Below are positions 25,001-35,062 of a DNA stretch of 64,000 nt, one piece after another. How positions within the stretch are numbered: the stretch's first letter is position 1; each line of letters opens with the position of its first letter. The DNA lies in contig NC_089312.1 of the NCBI RefSeq assembly GCF_036669915.1, positions 441,991-505,990 on the forward strand, in the 5' to 3' direction. Position numbers and translations under genes: made by a program. This DNA comes from Pocillopora verrucosa. Taxonomy: Eukaryota > Cnidaria > Anthozoa > Scleractinia > Pocilloporidae. The notes beneath the pieces were generated by a model that searched no databases, was not told the DNA's origin, and saw only the letters and a list, made by a program, of their open reading frames with translations.

Positions 25001-25566
25001 AGGTGCGTGACACCCACTCTTTTTGGACCCGAGTGCTATCTGGTGTTCCCCGTGACACAATCTTTGGTCCTATTCTCCTCTTAATATGCGTCGATGACTT
25101 ATCGTCAAACATCTCTACTACAACTAAAGATGTTCGCTGATGACGCTAAGATATAACAGGAACTGGAAAACACAGAAAAGGACTAACAGGAGCAACCACT
25201 CGATATCGATGAGGTAGCAGCAAGAAATTGAATCTACAACAAGTACGAGGTACTGCGAAACAGGCAGAACATAGCCCCACTAACTTACATGCTGATTTCA
25301 AGTGTTAACAGTACTAGAGACCTGGGCGTTGTGATCACGTCGAGCTGTCATGGAGCGAACAACGAGTAATATTCTCAATAAGGAGCGACTCCTAAAGGCA
25401 GTACAGTTACTATCTTTAGCATACTTACTTAAGCCCACTACAGTCTATATCTTAGCTCACGACTGACACAAACTCACAGTTGTTTCCAAAGTTCGTTGAA
25501 ATGAACAATTTTCAACGGTAGCTCTCTATCGGTATAGCTTTTTAAATACTGAGTTGGTCACTCCCG

Positions 25567-25597
<31 letters not shown>

Positions 25598-27763
25598 CTT
25601 GTACAACTATTACCTCACGCCTGAGTTCTCATATACCTCTAAAAATTAACAATTTAGGGCGAGTGCAATTTGTGGTCTTTAAAAAAATTTACAAGTGCTT
25701 ATTTATCCCAAAGCGCACGAGAAAAATTATGCGATTACGTATTAATAACATACATAAAAAATACGAGATAGCCTAGCAGAAGCAAAGCGCGTACATCGAG
25801 TGCAAAAATAATTTATTCAAACCTTACGTTCGGTCAAAACAACTGCGTACGATCAAAACAATAATATACAATAATATTTCACAACCCTTAGGCGCAAAAA
25901 AGCTCAAAGTTCGGCTAAACAGTTCAAGGAGTTGTCAAGTCTGTTTGCAAATCACTTTCGATGAAATGGAATCGCCGTCTGTGAGGTTTAACCATGTTTG
26001 TTTTTAATTTAGGCGTAGAATCGCTCGAGCAAGGTGTTAAGCTGGGTCGCCTCGTAATTTTCAATCTCCTCGGCAATTCCCTTCTCTAAACACCACTTTT
26101 TTCCAAAGCGTCAACCAACTATTGTTGTTGTGGTGGCGAAAGAAAACCTTCTTGAAACGCCAGTCATTGTTTCGCTCGCAAATTTCAGCGTATCCAGATG
26201 TTGCGACATCCAAGGCTCGCATTTGATTCGCTATCTGTAAGTTTCTTTGATTATTGACCAATCAGAATGTCTGGTTTGTTACTTCTTTGCAATGAATTAA
26301 CCCTCTTCTGCATTGAATTACCTGAAAGCTGCATTTATCTTAACCAATCAGAACTGAGTAATATTTCCATGTATATTTTTACGTACTGTAATAAAAATCA
26401 AACACAGCTAACACTCGTATAGTATATATAGTTTCGTGTTCAAAAACCCGAACAGAACAAAACAGGAATGATGAAAAATAAAGCCAAACTGGCATAAATG
26501 TTAAAATTCATAGCAATCATGCCGGTGTCAGAGCGACTGCGATCATGCTGAGGTCCATCAAGAAGCGGAGAGAAACACTTTCTCTTTCGTGCCCTAGCCG
26601 CTTCCTGCGTGCTTTACAACAGAACAAAGCACAGCGAAGGCTTCTCTATTTGTTAATAAAAAAGTATTCCAGAACATTCCGGAAGTTTACAACACAACTA
26701 TTTTGGTAGTATTACTTCATTAACATGTCACCCATCGGAATGTTCTAGAAAGTTCCATGGTATGCGTGCCAGCATGACTAAGAACTAGAAATCTATCTTA
26801 CAGCTATTATCCATAACAAGAGAAGCAAGCATTTCAATTAAAACATAGTTTTTCATTGATGGCATTTTTTGAAAACATTAGATTAAGAAGATAAATCAGT
26901 CATCAGTACGCAATATTACTTCAAAATGTCCCTCAAAGGTGTAGAGTAACGTTTTCTCTTCTTCGCCAATATCGAATCAACACATTCATTTTCAAATCGA
27001 AACAGGTGCTTCAAGATAAAATTAAACTGGCTAAGATCTCGTTTCTGAGCCATCAAATTTACAGGCTCAATGAAAAGTTAAATTTTAACTCGTAGCCTTT
27101 CGAAATCAGACAATGATAAAAAAATTTTTACAGGAATTCTAGAATTGTATTTCTCTACAATTACCAAACGCACCATATAAACATCTGCGTCGTTCCTTAA
27201 ATCAAATATAATATCCTCTTTGGAATGAGTTAAAGGACTTGCAAATTGCGATAAATTACCTACCTTTATGCCTCTATGAAGAACTTGGGGGTCTTCAGTA
27301 AAATTGCTCAGTCCAGTAAACCGACCACAATCGCTCAGTTGACATTTAATGTCAGCATACACTTTTAGAGAGTTTATTCTGTAGGCAATATAATGCTTAC
27401 CTGCTCCATTTTAGAAAAGTTATATCTAAAATTTCTTACCTTCACTCCTCGGTAGAGAAATGTGTTGTCTGCGGTGAAATTCTTGAAGCTAGCAAAGCGA
27501 TCGGAGTCACTTAGTTGACATTTAAACATCTTCTTGTTTTCACCGGGTCCAAAGTTGTATGACCGACATGAACTTTCTTCCACACAATGTAGTCGACAAG
27601 AACTCTCAGAATCCACTTCAATTTCCTTGATAACACTTCCATAAAGCCGTCCTCCTTTTATTTCTCTGGCAAAGTTAACGGCTTTGTAGTGGGATGTTGT
27701 CAATCGACTTTCTCCGTTTGTTAAAGTAATCACCAAGAAAGTTATAAGGAGTGTTGAGTACAT
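22090..27763 (-). CDS. Gene C: secreted PAN-EGF-fibrinogen C domain protein
   Basis: Exons 27440-27763, 24352-24472, 23765-24176 and 22090-22312 give 359 residues. The alternative exon 1 donor (edge 27401, CAG|GTAAGC) gives 372. This is the more divergent lineage: translation starts directly at MYSTLLITFLVITLTNG, with no upstream in-frame Met, followed by the PAN module. The EGF exon reads [10 protein letters not shown]...CKC...PC. FBG1 has [20 protein letters not shown] but a distinct second half (LSVELEDFDGSIKYAEYTTF, ending MKPHK). FBG2 has [33 protein letters not shown], a short QNFPE loop and ends EMRVKTKG. Splice phases match the family; the FBG1 donor is CAA|GTAAGA rather than CATAG|GTAAC. 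No Penelope relic is present in intron 3, which is filled by a satellite. Confidence 0.85.
22480..23660. repeat. AGAAT/AGAAAGGAATAT satellite in intron 3 of gene C
   Basis: About 1.15 kb of degenerate AGAATA-type repeats. From 22600 to 23190 a higher-order unit of roughly 45 to 50 bp repeats (AGAATAGTATAGAATAGAAA followed by GGAATAT and AAAAGGT). From 23200 it becomes irregular. A short seed of the same motif (AGAATAGAATAGGATAGAAT) sits at the same place in intron 3 of A, B, D and E, so this is a local expansion. Antisense frames over it (for example 22889-23104) are low-complexity Phe/Tyr/Ile/Leu strings, not genes. Confidence 0.8.
24820..25335 (+). mobile_element. Fossil RT fragment in intron 1 of gene C
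   Basis: The plus strand retains scattered RT signatures in broken frames: the SGVP/ILVLFSS region around 25020-25100 and FADDAKI near 25130. It is the C-lineage version of the fossil at 16640 and is nearly identical to 46690-47205 in gene E. It is non-functional. Confidence 0.5.
25568..25600. repeat. (CAA)n microsatellite, 10 units
   Basis: Ten CAA units here; the duplicated copy at 47447-47479 has eleven. The single-unit difference fits slippage after a recent duplication. Confidence 0.8.
26061..26261 (-). other. Unrecognised 66-residue open frame in intron 1 of gene C
   Basis: This frame (MRALDVATSGYAEICERNND...FFRHHNNNSWLTLW) is identical at 47934-48134 in gene E. I do not recognise a domain. 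It lies in sequence specific to the C/E lineage, and CCAAT-containing stretches (26262 and 26335) follow it. It may be part of an unidentified mobile element. It carries little weight as a gene because the two copies come from one recent duplication. Confidence 0.2.
26575..26660. repeat. Short dispersed repeat (GCCGCTTCCTGCGTGC)
   Basis: The inverse complement of 15090-15180 in gene B, and present again at 48448-48533. It abuts the pair of heat-shock elements that starts at 26667. Confidence 0.6.
26667..26755. promoter_or_regulatory. Pair of perfect four-unit heat-shock elements
   Basis: Two blocks follow the HSF consensus of alternating GAA/TTC every five bases with no mismatch: 26667-26684 (TTCcaGAAcaTTCcgGAA) and 26738-26755 (GAAtgTTCtaGAAagTTC), 53 bp apart. 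They lie in intron 1 of gene C, about 1 kb downstream of its start codon. The copy in gene E is at 48540-48557 and 48611-48628. HSF binding is established for this motif; an effect on gene C is inference, and the pair could belong to a repeat. Confidence 0.55.
27264..27361 (-). pseudogene. Relic half PAN exon
   Basis: This is the 3' half of a second PAN exon (YADIKCQLSDCGRFTGLSNF, then RGIK and a GTAGGT donor at 27263). It lies directly downstream of gene C exon 1, with only ~40 bp between the exon 1 alternative donor and its AG, too short for an intron. It would also need a phase 1 entry while exon 1 ends in phase 0. It looks like the remains of a duplicated PAN exon that lost its 5' half. 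The copy at 49137-49234 matches. Confidence 0.55.
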
Positions 27764-28694
27764 GTTTTCGCGAGAAATGTTGTCAATTATAGTGATCTTT
27801 AGGGTTTTAGCTCTTTTTCATTAATTATTAACACAAAACCTTGGTGCAAGTAGAAAAACATCATATTGATTGATTTAAATGCTCTAACTGGCATGATAGG
27901 GCAACATTTATGAGGGAATGAATTCAAATCTTAAGAATAAATTCTGTGGTAATATATTAAAAAAATATATAGAGGGAATATTGGAACTATTTGAAACCAC
28001 ACACACGCACACGCACGCAGGTGAAGTTGATAAAATTTGAAACGAAAACTTAATTCAAACAGCAATCTTTTACAAAACGTTTCTGCCGATTAATAATTAA
28101 TTTTGCAAGTGATGATAGGAATATCAGAGGAGAAGTAGAAAAGTATTAAAGGTGAATCGACGACATACAAACAAAGGCTATAAAAGGTGCAACATGATAA
28201 AGTATGGGTTGCCAGCTTGAACAGAATTTAGTTTAAATTATATAAGTAAAGGCTCTAACGGTATTTCCTCACTACAAACGGTTAAAAGTTAGATGTGATC
28301 TGAAGAGCGGGTAACCGAACAAACAGGAACCCCAGCTAAAACCTTTGGTACATCAGAATGACGTCTTAAGATAGGTCTCCATAAGAGGTGGGAAGACTCT
28401 CAAAACGAATCACACTGGTTAAGAACTATGAAATCTCTCAGACATTACATCATAAGGCGATTCAGTGGAATCAGAGATAAGTAGATTGGTACAATTTGGA
28501 GTAAATGACACGAAAATGACAATCTAATCTTAACGTAATTTATTGCAATCAAGTTTTACAGAAATCTGTGTTTAAATAACTACCGCTGCGCATTGCTAGA
28601 ATTTCTGTAAAGTTTGATGGTGATACAACCCACAAAATAATAAGAACTAAACCATTGCTAATTATAGAGGTGTCTCCATCCTATTGAGTGTTAG
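27764..28694. other. Spacer upstream of gene C (C/E lineage specific)
   Basis: Contains the AT motif at 27820-27830 and otherwise unique AT-rich DNA with a short CA-rich run (27995-28018). It does not align with the A/B-type spacer. The likely promoter and 5' UTR of gene C fall in its first few hundred bases. I see no gene. Confidence 0.5.
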
Positions 28695-31043
28695 AATAGA
28701 CCTTTTTACAGTTCCCAGCGCCGTATTGGAAATGTAACCGCGCACACGTGAGAACGAGGCTGGGTTGACTCGCGTTGAATCTCTGTGAGAGCTTTTGGTG
28801 AAATTCGTACGTGAGTAGTAAAATTGTTCGATTTTTAAGGAAAATGGATGGTCCTAGCCGAAATCTCGATAAAGCTAATTTTTCTCCCAAAAAGAAAGGA
28901 AAGCAGTGTGCCGCTTTTGGTTGTTCAAATACATTTTATGGCCCCAATGGTTTGCCTACGAGCTTTCACTTCAAGTTTATGCACGGAGGCATGTATTTTT
29001 GCTAAGTATTTATCGTTCTATACTTATTCTCTGTGAATTATGGATGAGGATAACTATTGTTACAAAATAAGTAAAAATTTTCTAGTAGGTACCTAAATTG
29101 TTTTAAGTTCGGTAGAGTTTTTTTTATTCTGGCAGCAAGTCAAGAAGTTCAGTGCTGCTCACCTGTTTACTACATGGCTTGCCTAAAACACTCCTAGCAG
29201 AGAAACTCTTGGAAAGTAATTGCTTTTAACAAAATAACCACGACACTGTAGCTTCAGAGTTTTCACTTATTATGACAGACCCAGAAAACTGACCCAAATT
29301 TGGTAGCAATTGTGACAAAAGCAGTTTTCAGTAGTTGTTGTTTTTGTTTTTTATGATAGGATAGTAATCCACTATAGATGCCACATGGAACTCTCAAAAA
29401 ATATTTTGTGTGCTTTATGTATCAATCAATTTGATGCTTCAAATTGAAAAAAAGGAAAAGTGAGTTTCTCCAACTAAAAGAGTTCTCGACACAAAGATGA
29501 ACTATAGCACTAAATTTTATTATTCACAAAATTGTCCTCATGATAAAAAGTTTGATAGAAGTCTCGCAAAAAATAATTTCTCATACATTTCGATGGTCTG
29601 AAAGATTCTCTTTCAAACAAATCTTATGGTAACTATAACAGGATAAAATAAATATCTTGATTTGGATATATTTCTCAATCTTTTAAGTATCTTCTTTACA
29701 TCTCAAAATTATATCATAACATTGGTTAACACAATGCAGTAAGAACTAGTATAGCAAACCTTTGCGTCAGAAAGCCTCTGAGTGCTAAGAATGGGAATAT
29801 TAATTCACTGAATGTTTATCACTGACAGAAACTTAAGTGTGCGTAAAGGACTAGCATTGTTGAGATCAGTAGCTGAGAGGAAACATTTCTGTTCTCTTCC
29901 TTTAACCCTTAAATACCCAAGATCTGATTGTCAATTCTCCCTTCTAGTTGCTACACATATACTTGTAAATAAGTCATGAGAATTTGATGTAAGATCAAGA
30001 TAATTTTTGCCTGATAACTTTCAGTATTAACATTATCTGTTTGCTGGATAGTGTTTGGAGAAGTTACATGAATCAGTCACTTCTGTGAGTTTTTAAATTG
30101 TCTAATATTTTGGTCTGATTCTTTCAATGAACCTAATAAATTACCATGAGTCGCGAACTGAAATGGTTTTCAATGTATCACGAGCATAAGTTGTCCTGGG
30201 CCAGATGGGTATGAAAATATTATGACATCTGTTAGTAACAGTTTTCCTCGTGGGTTGATAGAAACAAGGGTTATAATGAAGTGGTTCTACAGGCTCTATT
30301 GTATAGTTTCCCATAAGATAAAATGTACAAATGGCAAACTAAAAGACATCTTGGTGAACAAAATGGGAACAACTTTAACTGAAGAATATGATACAACAAC
30401 AAGTACCACACCAACAACAGCAGCAATAACAAATCTCCTCTACCTAGAGGGCTGCAGCCTTTGCCTCGCTTTCTAAGCCATACTGAACAGCTTCTGTGGT
30501 ACTTCCTGTAATGCGTTCCTCTCAACACGATGTGGCGATATTCTCGTGAAACAACGGGGTAATCGTAAAGCTGACTGAAATTCATCTCAGGTAAATTACG
30601 GAGATTGCTCACCATCCAAGGGCTGAAATCCTTACCATAGTTACTTCGTATCTGAAGTCGCTCTGGTTTTGTTCTAGGTCCTGGACATCTGTAAGAAGTT
30701 CTCGGTTTTCTCCACTACTCGATGGAAGGACGTGTCATGTCAGCAAAGCATAAACTTTCAACACTAAGTCGGCTCTAATTCAGCCCGTCGATTTTAAATT
30801 ATATTTAAAATCTCCCTGAGATCTCTTGCTTCGAGTTTCTGGATGTCGTCTAACGACGAAATTTTTATATCGTTGTGTTAAAGAACTATTTTGAAGGGAG
30901 AAATCGCATTGAAAAGTGCATTAGATCGTGAAATGTCAGCAGATCAGCTGTTTGAAAGAACCGCCGGGTCAACCCCAGCCTCGTTATCGTGTGTGCGCGG
31001 TTACTAATCCAATATGGCGCCGGGAACTGTAAAAAGGTCTATT
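28695..31043 (+). mobile_element. THAP-containing DNA transposon (P-like or Kolobok-like), internally decayed
   Basis: The ends are inverted repeats of about 75 bp: 28695-28769 starts AATAGACCTTTTTACAGTTC, and 30968-31043 is its near-complement, ending TAAAAAGGTCTATT. Just inside the left end is a THAP N-terminal coding segment. THAP-type transposases are known from P elements and Kolobok elements. The 1.9 kb after the THAP exon has no recognisable transposase core. No clean target duplication is visible (GTTAG left, GTTTAG right). An identical copy is at 50568-52916. Confidence 0.65.
28811..29005 (+). pseudogene. THAP zinc-finger N-terminal exon of the transposon
   Basis: The 64-residue frame (or 53 residues from the Met at 28844) carries the start of a THAP finger: KKGKQCAAFGCSNTFYGPNG followed by LPTSFHF. 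Cys-x4-Cys fits the first half of the C2CH motif, but the His-Cys half, the AVPTIF box and the catalytic domain are missing. Either the frame splices to an exon that has been lost or it is a dead remnant. It overlaps the left inverted repeat region, as expected for a first transposase exon. Confidence 0.55.
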
Positions 31044-31452
31044 GTTTAGTCTCACAGGTTAACTGTCTCAAGTTGCAAGTTCGCAAGTTAATTACAAGTT
31101 CCACTGCTCGCAGTTAACTAAAACTAGTCGAGACGAGCCGTGGTTGAACGCATAACAGAATTAGGCCTCGATCTTCAAAGCCTCCCGACACATGTAGGTG
31201 AGGCGGACCAAAGTGGCCAGGTATTCTGGAGTTTAGCCGAAATTTACATTACAGTAGCTAGCAAGTATCTTAGATATAAAAGAGTCTTAATGACAGAATA
31301 ATTTATTTAACATTTTTATTACCATTGATTACAACAAATAAGCGATTGACTAACTATACACCTTACATGAAAAAGAAGAGAGATCTCCGTTAACTTAATC
31401 GACCAATATCTCGGTCTTGTTGAGTGAAATTTGAGTCAAGATATCTTGTATT

Positions 31453-31975
31453 GTGTTGAATCGAATATTTCTTACGTCAAATGCAATGGTATTTTCTAAC
31501 AGAAAACCTTTAAACCTCCTTTTAAATCTAAAGAAAGCGACAAAACTTTTAACTTTTTCCACAGGTGTTAGAGAGCACTTAGTCAGTGACAGTGCCTCTC
31601 ACATTTTCAAGCATCTGAAAGATTCTGCACATTGTCGCTCTTTGTGTTCAGCAGATAACTTCCATGTTTCAGATCACGCCTCTACCGGTTTTCAACTCAA
31701 GATAAAAGAGGCTATTCATATTCAAAGAGAACAACCATCCTTGAATCAACAATTACCCCATGTAAATCTAAAGCTATCCTTTTAGTTATCACACTTTCAT
31801 GCTTTACCTCTTTTCTTGTTGTCATTATTTATCATAATTAGCATTGTTCTATTTATTATATTTCAACTTCCAACGCTTTGTACATGAATTAACTGAAGAT
31901 GACAAAAGCTTCTGTCGAAACATGTTTTACAGACTTAAAAGTTTTGTTGCTTTCTTTCAATTCTTGACTTGCCTG
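31453..31975 (+). mobile_element. 3' end of a Penelope-like element (GIY-YIG C-terminus)
   Basis: The frame 31453-31785 contains VREHLVSDSASHIFKHLKDS, a cysteine pair (HCRSLC), FQLKIKEAIHIQREQPSLNQ and ends NLKLSF. This is the C-terminal half of the GIY-YIG endonuclease domain of Penelope-like elements. Sequence downstream to about 31975 (CTGAAGATGAC...TCTGTCGAAACATG) looks like its 3' UTR. The RT part and the GIY-YIG core are missing. It is a different family from the relic at 35.7-38.2 kb. Identical copy at 53326-53848. Confidence 0.65.
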
Positions 31976-32570
31976 TTAATATCAAGATCCTTTTAAATCA
32001 TCATTATATAAAACAGAGCCCGTGCCGGCGTGATCTTGTGAGCTACTCCATAAACTAGATCGACCAAGACAATCCGCTAAATTTCCAACTGAGTATCGAA
32101 AGTGATCTTTAATTGCTTAAGTTTTGCCTTACGCCGTTATGTGATTGGTCTAGATTTCTCGCTTGTGTTTTCTTGCTCTTCAAGCAGTTTGCTTTATACA
32201 TCTGGCTCGTAACGTTAACGTAATTACATCCCTTGTGAAAGTTTATATTTGCAGATATAAGTAAAAGTTGTTGACAATTGCTAAAAGCAGAGGGTGATAT
32301 TCTCAAATTCTGTGGCTATATAATCTATCAAATGTTACTTTATTATTAGTGCGAGCTGAGTAACTCTAGATACCCTATACTCCAGCCTTTCGACACTTCA
32401 AGTTGCACGTGAGAAGCCATTTACGCTAATTCAGGGTTACAAATTCAACTTGGTTGTGCATTTCTTCTTGTGAAACCATTCATTCGTTATCTTGAAGTTA
32501 TGTGGGGTTGTTGTCATCATGCCAGGCAAAATTGAACATGATGAAATGTGATCAAGAACTACGACTAAGG
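31976..32570. other. Stretch between two mobile elements
   Basis: AT-rich unique DNA. The small minus-strand frame 32109-32306 has no recognisable feature. I see no gene here. Confidence 0.4.
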
Positions 32571-33137
32571 CTATTTTGCGAAACAAAAAAAAACGAGACG
32601 AAGCCAAGCGAGATATAGAAAAACTAAAAGGAGTAATGCAGATATATTTTGTAGTAAGGTAAAGATAACTTTCACGAGGATTTTGGAGTAATCGTTAATA
32701 AACAAGAGGGTTTGTTTTTTCAATTGGCAGAGTAATTTAAGAAGAGTTATTATTTTGCGAAATCGACTAGTAGTCCATTTCGCAAAATAGTATCTCGCCT
32801 AAAATTACTATTGGCGAAATATATCTAAGTACGGTTTAAGAAATAAGAGGAGACCAAAATCTTTGGTGGTATACTAATTTGTTTTGTTTAGATGTATTTT
32901 TGTGACATGAATAAGGGGTCACGTTGTCACCGCAAAGTGAAAATAGTCGATTCCGCAGAATAGTAACTCTTTTGAAATTACAACTTTGCGAAATGAATAA
33001 AAATCCTTCTTATCAAATGACGATTACTCCATAATCCTTGTGAAAGCTATCTTTACCTAATTAGAAAATATTTCAGTCTGCATTATTCTTTTCGTTTCGT
33101 TATATCTCGCCTGATTTCGTTTCGTTTCGCAAAATAG
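32571..33137. repeat. 567-bp foldback element (CTATTTTGCG ends)
   Basis: The two halves are inverted copies over about 200 bp, starting CTATTTTGCGAAAC on the left and ending GTTTCGCAAAATAG on the right, with inner matched stretches such as GGTAAAGATA near 32660 and its complement near 33050. A smaller nested palindrome lies inside (32755-32800, with CGAAAT/ATTTCG arms). There is no coding potential. Identical copy at 54444-55010. Confidence 0.7.
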
Positions 33138-33669
33138 AATAAGCCCAAGAAAACCTGCAGAGCTGCTAAGGCAAAATAAAAATCTACTCTGATCCCTGGC
33201 CTGCATGCTTCATTGGGTTTTTAACGATCCGGCCCTGATGTGGATGTCTTTAATGAGCTGTTTTGTATCCCTGTAGTAATCCCCCTCAGTTTTACTTTTG
33301 ATTCAAGTGCTTAATTCAGAGTGTTGCCTAATTTTCACTCTTTTCAAAAACTGTTTCTGAACTGATGAACGCTAATACCTTCAAGACTAAAAAGGACATA
33401 GCTTTGTCACACCACTGGCAAATGATTGTGCTGGTTTAAATAAACGACGTTAATATAAACGACATTTTCCTAAACAGTAACTCCATGATTCCTATGACTT
33501 TTCAGTATCAGAGGAAACTTCACTTTTAAAGAATGTCAAGAGAGAAGCAGAGTAAAGCGTGCTTGATACTTTCTTAAAACCTCTTTGGTTGATCATTAAT
33601 TCGGCCCAAAACAAAGAGAGAGAACACAACACTTTCAAAACTAATGAAGTTCTCTACTATTTACGGTAC

Positions 33670-33702
33670 CTATGATTTACGAAGGAATCTCCCGCTGTGC
33701 CA
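33670..33702 (-). pseudogene. Relic 3' end of an FBG1 exon
   Basis: These 33 bp encode GTAGDSFVNHR followed by the canonical FBG1 donor (AG|GTACCG), and the ~190 bp to the left matches the start of intron 3 of D and E. The upstream part of the exon is gone: at 33703 the sequence switches to the exon-like spacer segment. It marks a lost fibrinogen gene between C and D. The copy is at 55543-55575. Confidence 0.6.
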
Positions 33703-35062
33703 ACAAAAGTGTTAACAAAAGAAAGCACTTTGAAGAGATCTCTGAGCGGATTTAAATCCAGGTTGTTCGAAAATGATGAGACGACAAGAAATGATGTGTT
33801 AGAGGACATTTCAAACTCTTTGGCAAATTATTTAGATGCGAAAAGGGTAAAAGACTTTAGGATTATTATCATATCATATCTGTTTTCAGTCTTACCAGAT
33901 TTCATCTTACAATTATCTCGATTTACGAGTACTAAATTTAGGTTTCAACTTTCAAGTTCGTGTTTCAAGTTTATTTTACATCGCGTATACAATAATTTTG
34001 TATCAAGAATGTAGACATACAGCTTTCGCTAGTAAAAGAAGAAAATAAACGAGATTAAAGCAAAATCTAGTGGTAAACAAACTTCTCGTGGGCTTAAAAG
34101 ATACAAAGCGTATCCAGGAATTTTTGATTGGGTGGGTTACAACTTTGATTCAGAGAACACAGAGTCTGGTTTTAAACTGGAGCCCTAATAATTAAACACG
34201 TATTTTAAGAAATTCCGTCATTGAAATAATTTTGGTGAAAAACATTTAGTAAAATTACTCACTGGTTTGATGGGGAGAGGTGGGAGAGGTGGGAGAGGTG
34301 GGAGAGGTGGGAGAGGTGGGGAGTCTCCAGACCCTCCCCACTCGAGTTGTCACTGAAGATTCAGCTAAATTTGAATTTGATGTCTGCTCCCTGTCCATCT
34401 TCGTTGTCTCTATACATAAAAACTTGCACATGCAAGGTTTTGTTCCTTAAGACTTGTGCGTGAGTTTAAGCCTATCCACAACTTGATGCTTTCTTTAAAA
34501 ATCTAATTTGGTGACAAACACTACATGAATAAATGAAATAAATAAAGTCACGAATAAAGGTCCCCTGAGAAAAACGAATACGAAATATAAGTGAAAATAA
34601 TTAGAAGCACATGAGGGAAACTTGCAAACGCCCGCCTAAGGAAATGAGAATTTGCAAATATAAAAATACGAATACAAATTAAAGGTTAATCTAATAATGG
34701 TGACCTGGACAAGCCCTTGAGATTAACCACGAATAGACCAGGCTTAGTTATTCACAGGGCGGATAACGCTATCCAACGGATAAATCGTTAAAATGTACTT
34801 TAGTATCTACCGGATAGAGATTAATCCAGTTGATATCGTTCTCCACCCTTCGAACAACCGGGGCCAGGTTCGCCATAAAGAACTCATACTAACTACGGTA
34901 CTTATTGACAATAAGTGAGGATGTTATGGTTGCTTCTAGCGATAGACTTTGCTACTGCTATAAGTCGGCTGGATTGATCCTACTGAAGTAATAAAAAAAA
35001 AAAGATTCTTTGATGTCGTCATACTTAGAATCATGTTTTGTTACCCCGCGATATAAACCATC
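33703..35062. other. Spacer between C and D, array-type part
   Basis: Array spacer sequence resumes here: the exon-like segment (33713-33870), a 10-bp minisatellite (34270-34320), a TATAAG-poor stretch aligning with 12700-13000, and the GGATAAC palindrome (34755-34862). The 33697-34014 frame (105 residues, SLSGFKSRLFENDETTRNDV near its start) is open here but broken in other spacers. I do not recognise it. Confidence 0.5.
34270..34320. repeat. GGGAGAGGTG minisatellite, 5 units
   Basis: Five tandem 10-bp units. The duplicated copy at 56143-56202 has six, and the offset between the two large copies rises by about 10 bp at this point. Confidence 0.8.

Noticed and set aside
30222..30615. Overlapping frames on both strands inside the THAP element (84 and 114 residues)
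   Set aside because: No transposase or other motif is visible, and identity between the two genomic copies reflects recent duplication rather than selection.
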